Origin: Myxococcus guangdongensis
GTDB taxonomy: Bacteria > Myxococcota > Myxococcia > Myxococcales > Myxococcaceae
Length of the DNA: 64,000 nucleotides
Assembly (NCBI RefSeq): GCF_024198255.1
Contig: NZ_JAJVKW010000013.1
Coordinates: forward strand, 124,001-188,000
Direction: 5' to 3'
Of this stretch, positions 1-8,623 are shown in pieces. How positions within the stretch are numbered: the first letter of the stretch is position 1; each line of letters starts with the position of its first letter. The notes under the pieces were generated by a model that was not told the origin of the DNA, did not search any database, and saw only the letters and a program-made list of their open reading frames with translations. The translations under genes and the position numbers were made by a program.

Positions 1-361
1 CCTGGGCGATGAGCGCGGCCAGGGCGCGGGGCTCCACCAGGTGACTCAGGGCCACCCCCGCGGAGAGGAGGACCGCGGGCTCCCGCTCCCGTCCAAGCAG
101 GTCGACCAGCGCGTCCCCACGCTCCGTTCGGAAGGCGGCGGTTCCGGCGCCGAGCTGGCCCAGGATGTCCGCGCCACGCCTCCGCGCCTTCGCGGAGGAG
201 GCGCCCAGCAGTTGGAGGGCCGCGTCCAGCACGTCACGCGTCCCCCGAGCCTGCAGGGCCCGGATGGCCTCCCAGGCGCGCTCATCGTCTTCGCCCCCCT
301 CCAGGGTGACCTGGAGGAGCGACTCGAGGCTTCCCGCATCATCGGGCTCAGGAGGACTCAT
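1..361 (-). CDS. HEAT-repeat-like protein, 3' part cut by the window edge
   Basis: An open frame runs from an ATG at 361 to the left edge (about 120 codons seen, no stop). It begins MSPPEPDDAGSLESLLQ and is Ala/Leu/Arg-rich, with helical pairs such as RAWEAIRALQ and DVLDAALQLLG spaced as in HEAT or Armadillo-type repeats. Its ATG overlaps the TGA of the preceding gene (shared ATGA at 358-361), so the two are translationally coupled. Proteins of this kind are usually helical scaffolds for protein-protein contacts; no catalytic motif is visible. The repeat assignment rests on pattern alone, and the C-terminus lies outside the window. Confidence 0.65.
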   Translation of the reverse strand, partial: MSPPEPDDAGSLESLLQVTLEGGEDDERAWEAIRALQARGTRDVLDAALQLLGASSAKARRRGADILGQLGAGTAAFRTERGDALVDLLGREREPAVLLSAGVALSHLVEPRALAALIAQ

Positions 362-936
362 CTGGACACCGGACGACGGAGGGCGACCTTCGCGCGCACG
401 GCCTCGATGAAGGCGGGCTTGTCCGCGCTGCCTCGCACGTGCTGGAAGTCCAGGCCGAGGTTCTCGGCGACCGCGCGCAGGTGCTCCAGACAGGGCTCTC
501 CGTCGGGAGCCTTGCCCTGCACGAACACCGGATGGCAGAGGGAGCAGTAGTTGACCACCCAGACGCGCTCGTCCGGCCCCAGCTCCAGCGAAGGGGGGCT
601 GCCATCGCTCGAGCCCTCCACATACGGCTCGATGCGCCAGATGCCGGTGTCGTCACCCACGCCCATCTGGAGCGAGCGATAGTTGAGGCTGGGGACGAAC
701 TCCCAGTCACCCCAGTCATAACCATACGGCTGCGTCTCGGTGCGGAGCGCGCGACCTCGCGCCCGTTCGAAGTCGTGGGCGCCCGTGGGCGCATCCTTCG
801 CGGCGAAGAAGAACAGGTCCAGGACGGCCTGGTCGTCCCCCATGCCCTCCTCCTCGCACTCCTCGCCTGTCTCCTCCCCGCACACGTATGTCGTCGGTGG
901 ACCACAGACACTGCACCGATAGTCTTGGACGCCCAT
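358..936 (-). CDS. Hypothetical protein with Cys-rich N-terminus
   Basis: A 192-residue protein that I do not recognise as a family. It starts with a possible metal-binding segment (YRCSVCG, then two further cysteines near residues 19 and 27) and has a second CxxC at NYCSLCHP near residue 133. The middle is rich in Trp/Tyr/Asp (YGYDWGDWEF). No signal peptide or membrane helix is seen, so it is probably cytoplasmic. The downstream HEAT-like gene overlaps its stop by four bases, so the two probably function together. A zinc-ribbon-like fold is an inference from cysteine spacing only. Confidence 0.7.
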   Translation of the reverse strand: MGVQDYRCSVCGPPTTYVCGEETGEECEEEGMGDDQAVLDLFFFAAKDAPTGAHDFERARGRALRTETQPYGYDWGDWEFVPSLNYRSLQMGVGDDTGIWRIEPYVEGSSDGSPPSLELGPDERVWVVNYCSLCHPVFVQGKAPDGEPCLEHLRAVAENLGLDFQHVRGSADKPAFIEAVRAKVALRRPVSR

Positions 937-981
937 GGCCAGAGCCTACAGCGCTCCGGCCTGGGGCGTCGCAGCGCCAGC

Positions 982-2433
982 CTACGGCGCTGGCATCCAG
1001 GCCAGCCCCAGGTTCCTGGCGCTGCCCGCGTTCACGTCCTGGATGTCCCCACCGTCGGCCAGGTTGGCGCTCCGGAGCCGGGTCGCCAGCCAATCCGCCC
1101 AATACAGCCGCCCGGCCGTGACATCGATGGCAATCCCATGCACCGTCGTCTGGTTCGTCACCAGGGGCGTGACGTTGGAGCCATCCAGGTTCGCGACGCT
1201 GATGTCGGGGCCACGCGTCGAGAAGTACACCTTCCCGCCGCTCGAATCGACCGCCAACCCCACGCCCAGTCCGCCCAAGCCCGTGGCGACTGTCTCCACG
1301 TTCGTGCCGTCCATGTCGAAGCGCACGAGCCGGGTGTTGTTGTAGGTGATGAGATACACCTTGCCCTTCGGGACATCGAACGCGAGGGCGGACGGGCTGT
1401 TGATACCGCCGACCACCTGCATGGGATTGCTGCCATCCAGCTCGGCGCGCATGACCCGGCTGCCATTGAAGTCGGACCAGTACAGCTTGCGGTTCGTCGA
1501 GTCGATGGCCAGACCGCTGGGGAAGCCTCCGTTCGCCACCACATCGACCGGGTTCGCGCCGTCACTGTCCGCCCGAACGATGGCGGCGTCGCGGTTGTAG
1601 AAAATGGTGCGGTCGACCGGATCGGTGGCGACTGAAGACGCTCCGCTGATGCCCGTCCTGAGCTCGACGGCATTCGCGCCGTTCACATCGGCCCGCCACA
1701 GCGAGTTGGAGGCCGTCATCCAATAGAGGCTCGCCGGGAGGGTGACTTCGAGCGTGAAGGTGGTGGAGCGGGTCTCGGAGCCATCACTCACCGAGAGGGT
1801 GATGGTGGTGGAACCGCTGGCGCCCGCGACAGGGAGGACGTCGAGCGTGCGGCTGGAGCCCGCGCCGCCGAGGACGAGGTGGGTGGAGTCGTTGGGCACC
1901 AGGTCCGTGTTGGAGGACGTGGCGCTGACCGTGAGCCCCTCGAGGCCGGTGTCCACGTCGTCCACGGTGAAGGGCAGCTCGCCCGTCGAGCTGTCCCGGG
2001 TGATGCGCTGGTCGGGCACCGACGTGAGCGTGGGCGCGTCGTTCACCGGGATGACGGTGAGGCTCACCGTGCCCTGGGCGCTCGCGCCCTTGCTGTCAGT
2101 CACTCGGAAGACGAGCGCATCCGCGCCGTGGAAGTCGGCGGCGGGGGTGTAGGTGACGGCGCCATTGGCGCGAATCACCCCCAGCGTGCCGTGGTCCGGT
2201 GCATCGACGATGGTGAACGTGAGGGTCCCGTTGCCGCTCGCCGGCAACTCCAACTCGAGGGGCGTGTCCTCCAACGTCTCCAGGCTGACGTCGCGGGCGA
2301 CCGGCGGTTCGCCGGGCGTCGGCTCGTCATCGTCGCGACAGGCACCGAGGGTGGTGACGACCAGCCCCATCACCAGGGCAACGCGCAATGCGGCGAACGG
2401 TGCCGCGCGCCCTCTCGAAAGCGAATGAGACAT
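982..2433 (-). CDS. Lipoprotein with Ig/cadherin-like domains and YWTD beta-propeller
   Basis: 483 residues. The N-terminus is a lipoprotein signal with lipobox LGAC (Cys32), followed by an acidic linker. Residues about 45-230 form two Ig/cadherin-like beta modules of the kind found in bacterial adhesins (phrases such as TPAADFHGADALVFRVTD and VNDAPTL). Residues about 235-480 hold repeated LDL-receptor class B style units (LYWMTASNS, LYWSDFNGS, VYFSTRGPD, LYWADWLAT), predicting a beta-propeller. It is therefore probably an outer-membrane lipoprotein facing outwards or into the periplasm. It stands alone, divergent from the sigma factor operon. The ligand is unknown. Confidence 0.85.
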   Translation of the reverse strand: MSHSLSRGRAAPFAALRVALVMGLVVTTLGACRDDDEPTPGEPPVARDVSLETLEDTPLELELPASGNGTLTFTIVDAPDHGTLGVIRANGAVTYTPAADFHGADALVFRVTDSKGASAQGTVSLTVIPVNDAPTLTSVPDQRITRDSSTGELPFTVDDVDTGLEGLTVSATSSNTDLVPNDSTHLVLGGAGSSRTLDVLPVAGASGSTTITLSVSDGSETRSTTFTLEVTLPASLYWMTASNSLWRADVNGANAVELRTGISGASSVATDPVDRTIFYNRDAAIVRADSDGANPVDVVANGGFPSGLAIDSTNRKLYWSDFNGSRVMRAELDGSNPMQVVGGINSPSALAFDVPKGKVYLITYNNTRLVRFDMDGTNVETVATGLGGLGVGLAVDSSGGKVYFSTRGPDISVANLDGSNVTPLVTNQTTVHGIAIDVTAGRLYWADWLATRLRSANLADGGDIQDVNAGSARNLGLAWMPAP

Positions 2434-2481
2434 GAACCTTCCTCGGTGGGCGCCCGACAGGGGCGCCGTGGACAGGGTGCG

Positions 2482-2505
2482 CGCGGTTCATGGGCGAGAA
2501 CCGCG
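2482..2505. promoter_or_regulatory. Inverted repeat in the divergent gap before the sigma operon
   Basis: Perfect 8-bp arms (CGCGGTTC / GAACCGCG) separated by 8 nt, located 49 bp upstream of the lipoprotein start at 2433 and about 205 bp upstream of the sigma factor start. It could be an operator or an RNA hairpin; no promoter element could be assigned with confidence. Confidence 0.35.
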
Positions 2506-2710
2506 TCGACCGTCAGTAACCCGAACGCCCTGTCACGGTCCACGCACGGGACAGCTGCCTCCGCGCGCCCCGGTTCTCGAGTTCGACAGCGCACCTCACG
2601 ATGTCGAGGACCTCCGAGCGCTCGCGCCCCGCCGGGCCAAACTGTTCACCTGCATTCGATGGGGTCGCCTTGACCTCTACGCTGGGTTACGCTCGGCGGC
2701 GCCGCGGTCG

Positions 2711-3226
2711 ATGTCCTTCTCTCCTCGTCGGGTTTCCCTGATGCGCGACGGTGATGCCCTCAGTGAGGTCTGCCGCAGACTCGGACCGGCCATCTACCGC
2801 CGTTGCCTGAAGATATTGCGCAACCCGGACGAGGCCTCGGACGCCTGCCAGAAGGTCTACATGCAGCTGGTGCGTCATCGCGCCCGACTTCCCCCCGAGC
2901 CCGAGCAGCTGCGCTGGGTCTACGTCATCGCGACGCGGGTGTGCTTCGCCCAGCTGCGCGACGACGCCTGGGAGACGGCGAGCGGGACGGAGCTGAACCA
3001 CGACGCGCCAGCGCCCACGGACAGCTTCACGGAGGTGGCCGACCGGCAGCTGGCGCGCGAGGCGCTCTCCCGCGCCACCGAGCACGAGCGCATGGTCGCG
3101 TGGCTCGTGCTCGTCGACGGCCACTCCCAGGAGGAGGCCGCCGAGCTGCTCGGCCTCTCACGCAAGACCATCGGCAAGCGCATCCAACTCTTCCTGGCGA
3201 ACGCCCGCCGAGGGGTCTTCGAATGA
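2711..3226 (+). CDS. ECF-type RNA polymerase sigma factor
   Basis: 171 residues from the ATG at 2711; ATG 2741 is an alternative, and the frame is open further upstream without sigma-like sequence. Region 2 covers about residues 15-85, with the typical DEASDACQKVYMQL stretch for core binding and -10 recognition. Region 4 covers about 118-165, with helix-turn-helix sequence SQEEAAELLGLSRKTIGKRI for -35 recognition. Lacking regions 1 and 3 and being about 170 aa long, it fits group 4 (ECF) sigma factors. Its stop overlaps the next start (ATGA), so it is coupled to a zinc-binding anti-sigma candidate. It probably drives its own four-gene operon, which is an inference from the usual behaviour of such pairs. 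Confidence 0.9.
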   Translation: MSFSPRRVSLMRDGDALSEVCRRLGPAIYRRCLKILRNPDEASDACQKVYMQLVRHRARLPPEPEQLRWVYVIATRVCFAQLRDDAWETASGTELNHDAPAPTDSFTEVADRQLAREALSRATEHERMVAWLVLVDGHSQEEAAELLGLSRKTIGKRIQLFLANARRGVFE

Positions 3227-3921
3227 ACGCGGCACGAACGGCGCAATGTCCGAGCGACCTCGCGCTGGAGGAGCACCTGCTCCGAGCCAATCCCGCCACC
3301 GCGCAGCACATCGCCGGGTGTGAGCATTGCCAGTCCTGGGAGCGGGCCGCCGCAGAGGCCTCCCGCGCGTTCGCCCACCAGCATCCCCACTGGATGGCGA
3401 AGACCCGCCCCTCGCCGCTGAGGCGATGGGCGCCGCTCATTGCCACGGCCGCGCTCGCCGCCGTCGCCCTGTTCCTCCTCCACTCCCCTTCCCCGGAGCT
3501 CCCGCGCTACGCGACCAAGGGCGACGAGCTCACCGTCTACGTCGGAGGCCAGGGAACACCTCGGGCCGCGATCCAGGGCGAGCGCGTGCGGCCGGGTGAG
3601 TCGCTCCGCTTCCAGGTGGCGCCGGGCGCGGCGGCCTTCGTCTGGATTGCCTCCGTCGACTCGACGGGCGCCGTCTCCCGGCTGGTGCCCTCCGAGGGGA
3701 CGACGCCGCTCGCGGTCGACGGGACCCAGCTGCTTCCAGGGAGCGCGGTGCTGGATGCGACGGAGGGACCCGAGCGCATCTGGGCGGTGATTTCACCCGA
3801 GCCCCTGAACTGGAGCGTCGTGGAGCAGGCCCTCCGGGGCAGTCCGGTGAGGGACGCCTCGGAGGTCCACATCGCCGGGGCCCGGACCTCCACGGTGTTG
3901 CTCGAGCGCGGCGCGCCATGA
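3223..3921 (+). CDS. Anti-sigma factor candidate with zinc motif, one membrane helix and DUF4384-like tail
   Basis: 232 residues. The N-terminal cytoplasmic part carries H29-x3-C33-x2-C36, the zinc-associated anti-sigma (ZAS) pattern, which normally clamps the partner sigma factor. A single hydrophobic helix lies at about 69-87. The remainder, about 95-200, is beta-rich and resembles DUF4384 domains found beside caspase-like proteases (DELTVYVGGQ, GESLRFQV, AFVWIASVDS). Predicted role: a membrane sensor holding the sigma factor encoded immediately upstream until a periplasmic signal is received. The start overlaps the sigma stop and its own stop overlaps the caspase start, both as ATGA. The signal is unknown. 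Confidence 0.82.
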   Translation: MNAARTAQCPSDLALEEHLLRANPATAQHIAGCEHCQSWERAAAEASRAFAHQHPHWMAKTRPSPLRRWAPLIATAALAAVALFLLHSPSPELPRYATKGDELTVYVGGQGTPRAAIQGERVRPGESLRFQVAPGAAAFVWIASVDSTGAVSRLVPSEGTTPLAVDGTQLLPGSAVLDATEGPERIWAVISPEPLNWSVVEQALRGSPVRDASEVHIAGARTSTVLLERGAP

Positions 3922-5462
3922 GCCGGCTCGCGTGGCTGGTGATGCTCCTCTTCGCGGCGTCCGCGCAGGCCCAGCTGCCGGAGCGGAGATTCGCGTTGGT
4001 GGTCGGCGGCAACGTGGGCGCGGCGGGCCACGCGCGGCTGCGCTTCGCGGAGGCGGATGCCTCGCGTTTCGCGGACACGTTGAAGGAGCTCGGAGGCTTC
4101 CAGGACGAGGACGTGCGCGTGCTCCACCAGCCCACCCGCGCGCGGCTGCTCATGGAGGTGCGGGCGCTCGAGCAGCGAATCACCGAGGCGGCCCGTCGCT
4201 CCTCGCGGCGAAACCTGTTGCTCCTCTACTGGTCCGGCCATGCCACGGAGAAGGGCCTGGAGCTGGGCAGCGAGACTTTCACCTTCGCGGAGCTGAAGAA
4301 GCTGCTCGGAGCCTCGCGGGCGAACGTGCGACTGGCCTTCGTGGATGCGTGCAAGTCCGGAGGCCTGGTCAGCCCGAAGGGGGCGAAGGCCGTGCCCGGC
4401 GGCTTCGCGCTCGACGTCACCAGCGATGAGTCCCCGGATGGGACCGCCATCCTCGCGTCCTCGGGGCCGGGGGAGAACGCGCTGGAGAGCGCGGAGCTGC
4501 GGGGGAGCTTCTTCACGCACCACCTGACGGCCGGGCTTCGCGGCGCGGCGGACGCGGACGCGGACAGTCGCATCACGCTCCAGGAGGCGTATCGCTATGC
4601 TTACGCGAAGACGGTCTCCCATACGGCCGAGGTCTCCGGCGTCGCGCAGCGGCCGACGTACGCCCTGGACCTGAAGGGCAAGGGCGACATCGTGCTCGCC
4701 GAGCTGCGCCACGCGGACGCGCGGCTGGTCTTCGCCCCGGGGACACAACCCGACAGGCGCTGGCTCGTCGTGCGTGACGCGGGGCTCGGTGAGGTGCTGG
4801 AGCTGCGCGAGGACCCGGTGAAGCCGCAGCGGCTCGCGCTGCGTGCCGGGAGCTACCGGCTCATCCGGACGACGGCGGACGATGTCTGGACTGGCGCCTT
4901 CTCGCTCACGCGCGGAGAGGAGCGCACGGCGACGACCGTCACGCTCACACCGCGCCCCTTCGCCGAGCGCGGGACGAAGGGCGACGCGGCCCTCGGACGG
5001 GAGCTGGAGCTGTTCGCCTCGGTTGGACTGAACACGCCGCTGCTGCGGGGCATGGGGCTCACTCCCGCGCTGCTGCTGGGCGGGGACGTCACGATGGGCA
5101 CCTCGCAGACGCTGCGCATCCGCGCGAGGTACCAGGACGGACGGGGCCAGGATGCGGGGCTGCCCTATGCGCTCCGGAGCATGGGTGGGGATGTCGCGTG
5201 GCTCTGGCGGCTGCCTGTCCGGGGACTCGAGGCCGGCGGCAGGCTGGGCGCGGATGCGGTCCGTCAGTCCGTGGCGAGCACGTCGGATGGGACCGCGTTC
5301 CGGGGACGCGCGGGGGCGGTGTTGTCGCATTCGCTGTCCCTGGGGGGCCGGTTCTCCTGGGTCTCGGAGGCGGAGGCCCAGCTCGCCTCGTTCCGGTTGA
5401 ATGGTCGCGGGGTCCTGCGGCCTGCGTTCGAGGCCGTCACCGGCCTGGGCTTCCGACTCTGA
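3918..5462 (+). CDS. Secreted caspase-like (C14) peptidase with C-terminal beta-rich, possibly outer-membrane, domain
   Basis: 514 residues. A type I signal peptide (cleavage near AQA-QLP, residue 19) is followed by a caspase/metacaspase-like domain at about 24-250. The catalytic His108 lies in YWSGHAT and Cys145 in FVDACKSGG, both in the expected contexts. After a beta linker, residues about 330-514 alternate polar and hydrophobic residues and end in GLGFRL, reminiscent of an outer-membrane beta-barrel C-terminal signature. This suggests a protease domain held in the periplasm by a barrel. It is the third gene of an overlapping sigma/anti-sigma operon. The caspase assignment is strong; the barrel is an inference. 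No substrate is known. Confidence 0.88.
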   Translation: MSRLAWLVMLLFAASAQAQLPERRFALVVGGNVGAAGHARLRFAEADASRFADTLKELGGFQDEDVRVLHQPTRARLLMEVRALEQRITEAARRSSRRNLLLLYWSGHATEKGLELGSETFTFAELKKLLGASRANVRLAFVDACKSGGLVSPKGAKAVPGGFALDVTSDESPDGTAILASSGPGENALESAELRGSFFTHHLTAGLRGAADADADSRITLQEAYRYAYAKTVSHTAEVSGVAQRPTYALDLKGKGDIVLAELRHADARLVFAPGTQPDRRWLVVRDAGLGEVLELREDPVKPQRLALRAGSYRLIRTTADDVWTGAFSLTRGEERTATTVTLTPRPFAERGTKGDAALGRELELFASVGLNTPLLRGMGLTPALLLGGDVTMGTSQTLRIRARYQDGRGQDAGLPYALRSMGGDVAWLWRLPVRGLEAGGRLGADAVRQSVASTSDGTAFRGRAGAVLSHSLSLGGRFSWVSEAEAQLASFRLNGRGVLRPAFEAVTGLGFRL

Positions 5463-6742
5463 TGCGCAAGCGGCTCCTCGTGGCGACCCTGGGCCTCTTC
5501 GCGAGCGCGTGTGGCGAAGGCCTCTTCGATGCACGCGGGCGTCCCGACGTGCGTGTCATCGGGAGCGAAGGCGGCACCGTCACCTCTCGCGATGGTCGCG
5601 TGCGCGTGACGATTCCTCCGGGGGCGATCGATGGCGAGGAGCTCGTCTCGCTCCGGGAGTCGGGGACACGGGACTGGTCGGTGGGCGTGATTTACGCCCT
5701 GGAGCCCTCCGCGAGGACGCTCGCCCTCCCCGCGCGCGTGGAGATGCGCGCCGAGTCAGCGCCCGGACATCGTGGCCCCGCCTCCCTCGTCCGGATGACC
5801 CGCGCGGGGCTCCCCGCGCCGATGGCCGGGTCGTGGAGCGAGGGGACCCGGAGCTTCGGTCAGCTCTCCGCGCTCGAGGACCTCGGGCTCTCACAGCCCC
5901 CGTGCTCCGAACCCATCGAGTGCGCGGACGGCTTCCGCTGCGAGGACGGCGCGTGCAAGGCATGCCCCGCCAACGTCTCCTGCCGCGCCAACCCGGGCCT
6001 GCCCGGCCCTCGGAACACGGGGGTGCCCGCAGGGGCAGTCCTGGTCCGACATGAGGGAGACCTCGTGTTGGACACGCCGGGGGCCGTGCTCGAGGACCGG
6101 GACATCCACGGCCGGCTCATCATCCGCGCGAACGACGTCACGGTGCGCCGCTGCGTGGTGCACGCGCCGGTGCCGCGTGAAATCGACGGCATCATCAACG
6201 TCACCGGGGCGACAGGCGTCGTCCTGGAGGACCTGGAGGTCTTCGCCGAGGAGTCTTCCACGCTCCAGTGGGGGGTGGTGGGCGGAGGCTTCACCGCGCG
6301 GCGGCTGGACATCCACGGGGTGGTGGTGGGGATGAGCCTGCGCTCCGGCGCGCGGGTGGAGTCCTCGTGGATTCACGCCCTGGACCCGGTGGGCGCCCAG
6401 TACGGCATCAGCGTCTTCGGGGGCAGCGACATCGGCATCTACGACAGCAACGTGCATGGCCCGGGGGAGGACGTCGGCGCGGCCATCTTCGTGAGCCAGC
6501 AGGCCGGGCCCACGCGCGATGTGAGGGTGGAGCGAAACCGCCTCGACCGGGGCAGCTGCATCGTGAACCTGGGGCACGCGGGCGGCACGAGCCTCCAAGG
6601 CATGGCGGTGCGCAACAACGTCTTCGGCGCGCGGACGTTCTACGACTGCGCCGTGCTGGTGAGCACCCAGACGCAGCTGTCCGCCACGGGCAACGTCTGG
6701 GAGGCCACTGGGGTGGAGGTCCCCATCGAGCGACACGATTGA
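5462..6742 (+). CDS. Lipoprotein with ZU5-like, Cys-rich and right-handed beta-helix regions
   Basis: 426 residues; the ATG at 5462 shares one base with the caspase stop (TGATG). The signal ends in lipobox FASAC (Cys17). Residues about 33-120 contain the ZU5-type phrase GGTVTSRDGRVRVTIPPGAI. Residues about 145-172 are Cys-rich and EGF-like. From about 175 to the end are parallel beta-helix rungs (VVLEDLEVF, DVRVERNRLDRG, GMAVRNNVFG), resembling pectate-lyase-type folds but without an obvious catalytic triad. It shares the phrase TGVPAG with the beta-helix protein encoded convergently at 6761-8446. Probably an outer-membrane surface protein expressed with the sigma operon; its ligand is unknown. 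Confidence 0.85.
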   Translation: MRKRLLVATLGLFASACGEGLFDARGRPDVRVIGSEGGTVTSRDGRVRVTIPPGAIDGEELVSLRESGTRDWSVGVIYALEPSARTLALPARVEMRAESAPGHRGPASLVRMTRAGLPAPMAGSWSEGTRSFGQLSALEDLGLSQPPCSEPIECADGFRCEDGACKACPANVSCRANPGLPGPRNTGVPAGAVLVRHEGDLVLDTPGAVLEDRDIHGRLIIRANDVTVRRCVVHAPVPREIDGIINVTGATGVVLEDLEVFAEESSTLQWGVVGGGFTARRLDIHGVVVGMSLRSGARVESSWIHALDPVGAQYGISVFGGSDIGIYDSNVHGPGEDVGAAIFVSQQAGPTRDVRVERNRLDRGSCIVNLGHAGGTSLQGMAVRNNVFGARTFYDCAVLVSTQTQLSATGNVWEATGVEVPIERHD

Positions 6743-6760
6743 GACCTCCGGGATGGCGCG

Positions 6761-8446
6761 CTAGTTCGACGGAGGGAGGACCGCTCCGTCCTCCCAGGTG
6801 TTGTTGGACCAGACGTTCCCCGGCTCCGAGGTGTCGAAGCTGGTGATGGCGCCGTACCAGCCACAGCGCCCGCTCTGGCCGCGACCGAAGACGTTGCCGA
6901 TGAAGCGGATGTTGTTGGTCGCGCCCGAGTACGGCTTGCCCTTGGACGAGCCGCCATAGGCGCAGTAGCCGCCCGTCGTGCCCGGGAAGTAGTTGTTCTC
7001 CACCAGGTTGTTCTCCACCGGCGCGAAGTCGCCGTAGCCGGTGAGCGCCGCCGAGCAGCCCGCGTCCGGCGGCACGTCCGGCGCGTCGCAGATGATGGTG
7101 TTGTGCCGGAGCGTGACGTTGCGGCCCATCCGGATGCCGGACTCGTGCGCCGTCCCCGTCTCGTCCGTCATCTGGCCATGGACGTAGGAGTCGCGAATCT
7201 CGCAGTCGTGCCAGCAGTGCATGGAGCGATTGCCACCCTCGACGTGCACGCGGATGGCGGTGAAGTTCACCGCGCCCACGCCCGTGGCGTAGCGGTCACC
7301 CGCGTCGACATGGGAGTCGGTGAGGGTGAAGGAGAAGCCCGTGGAGTTCTCGTCCGTGGCGACGCTGCCGTTGATCTTCGAGTTGCGGATGATGACGCCC
7401 GCCGCGCGGATGTTGAGGTCACAGTTCACCGTCTTGGCGTCGATGACCGTGTTGGCCACGGTGATGGTGCACGGCCCGGTGTAGGGCGTCAGCTGCGTCC
7501 CCGCCGGCACCCCCGTCGTGCTCGCGTTCGGGAAGCCGCCGGACGGAGGGGCCGACTGGGTCGTCGCCGTGACGGCGTTCGAATTGGCGCTGACATTGCC
7601 CGCCGCGTCCCGCGCCTTCACCAGGTAGCTGTAGGCCGTGGCCGCCGTGAGGCCCGTGTCCGCGTAGGTGCGGCTCGACGTGGAGGCAAGCTGCACGCCT
7701 CCCCTGAAGACGTCGTAGGCCACGACGCCGACATCATCCGTGGAAGCACCCCAGCTCAGGTTGATGGCGCTCGGGGACACCACGGACGCGACGAGCCCCG
7801 AGGGAGCAGTCGGCGCCTGCGTGTCCGGCGTGGGCTCCGTGGTGTCCGGGAGGAAGACCACGTCCACCGCGTAGTCCGTGTTCTGGTAGCCCTGCGTCGG
7901 GAAGCCGCCGCCGTAACGATAGACGCCGTTGACCCCATCCACGCCCGAGGCCAGCCCCTGGATGGGACCGCGTGACTTCCCCGCGGTGAAGCCTCCCACG
8001 GTGGCGCCATACCGCCCGGCGGACGCGTAGTACGACACCACATAGGTGGTCCCCACGGTGACGGTGATGGGAGAAGCAAGACGCACCGTCTGCCACCCCG
8101 ACGTCGTCTCACTCGTGGACGTCGCCTCCGCGAGCTTCGTGCCCGTCCGGCTCCACAGGCTCACGCGGTGGGGGCCGACATTCTGCGCCCCACCCTTGAA
8201 GAAACGCACGCCACGCACGGTGCCCGGGGCCGTCACACGGAACTTCATCCCCAGCTCCACCGCGGCGGCATCGCTGTCCATCGCGATGGTGGGGCGGGCC
8301 GAATCCAGGAACAGTGAAACCTCGCCCGGCTCGAGCGATTGGTGCTCACCCGCGAGCGACTCCTGGCTCGCGGGCGCGTCCACGGGGCCGGGGGAACAAG
8401 CGGACACGACGAGGGAAAGGACTGCTGCAAGACCGCGGAATCTCAT
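6761..8446 (-). CDS. Lipoprotein with DUF4082, fibronectin type III and beta-helix domains
   Basis: 561 residues from the ATG at 8446; the frame extends upstream, but only this start gives a signal peptide, with lipobox VVSAC (Cys17). Residues about 46-198 match the DUF4082 pattern (LGMKFRVTAPGTVRGVRFFKG and GWQTVRLASPI), a beta domain common in secreted carbohydrate-related proteins. Residues about 210-298 are an FN3 module (TAPSGLVAS to YLVKARDAAGNVS). About 305-555 is a right-handed beta-helix with N-rich rungs (VIIRNSKING, VENNLVENNYF). It resembles bacterial polysaccharide-binding or lyase-like surface proteins; catalytic residues cannot be assigned. It converges on the sigma operon and diverges from another beta-helix gene. 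Confidence 0.87.
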   Translation of the reverse strand: MRFRGLAAVLSLVVSACSPGPVDAPASQESLAGEHQSLEPGEVSLFLDSARPTIAMDSDAAAVELGMKFRVTAPGTVRGVRFFKGGAQNVGPHRVSLWSRTGTKLAEATSTSETTSGWQTVRLASPITVTVGTTYVVSYYASAGRYGATVGGFTAGKSRGPIQGLASGVDGVNGVYRYGGGFPTQGYQNTDYAVDVVFLPDTTEPTPDTQAPTAPSGLVASVVSPSAINLSWGASTDDVGVVAYDVFRGGVQLASTSSRTYADTGLTAATAYSYLVKARDAAGNVSANSNAVTATTQSAPPSGGFPNASTTGVPAGTQLTPYTGPCTITVANTVIDAKTVNCDLNIRAAGVIIRNSKINGSVATDENSTGFSFTLTDSHVDAGDRYATGVGAVNFTAIRVHVEGGNRSMHCWHDCEIRDSYVHGQMTDETGTAHESGIRMGRNVTLRHNTIICDAPDVPPDAGCSAALTGYGDFAPVENNLVENNYFPGTTGGYCAYGGSSKGKPYSGATNNIRFIGNVFGRGQSGRCGWYGAITSFDTSEPGNVWSNNTWEDGAVLPPSN

Positions 8447-8623
8447 GCGCACTGCCTCCGAGAAATGTCGCTTCGGGGCGGCTAATGCGCGAGCCGTGTT
8501 TCTTGGGAACCCTCCGTGCACGAAATCTCCGGCGTCTCGAATTCCGCTAGGGTTCGAGGACCGACAGCGCGGCCCCCTGTCGCACACCGCGCTCGAGTCG
8601 GTTCCCCCTCACCCGGAGACCTC

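Noticed and set aside
2432-2710. N-terminal extension of the sigma factor to 2432
   Set aside because: The extension lacks sigma-like sequence and would overlap the divergent promoter region; ATG 2711 or 2741 gives the normal ECF length.
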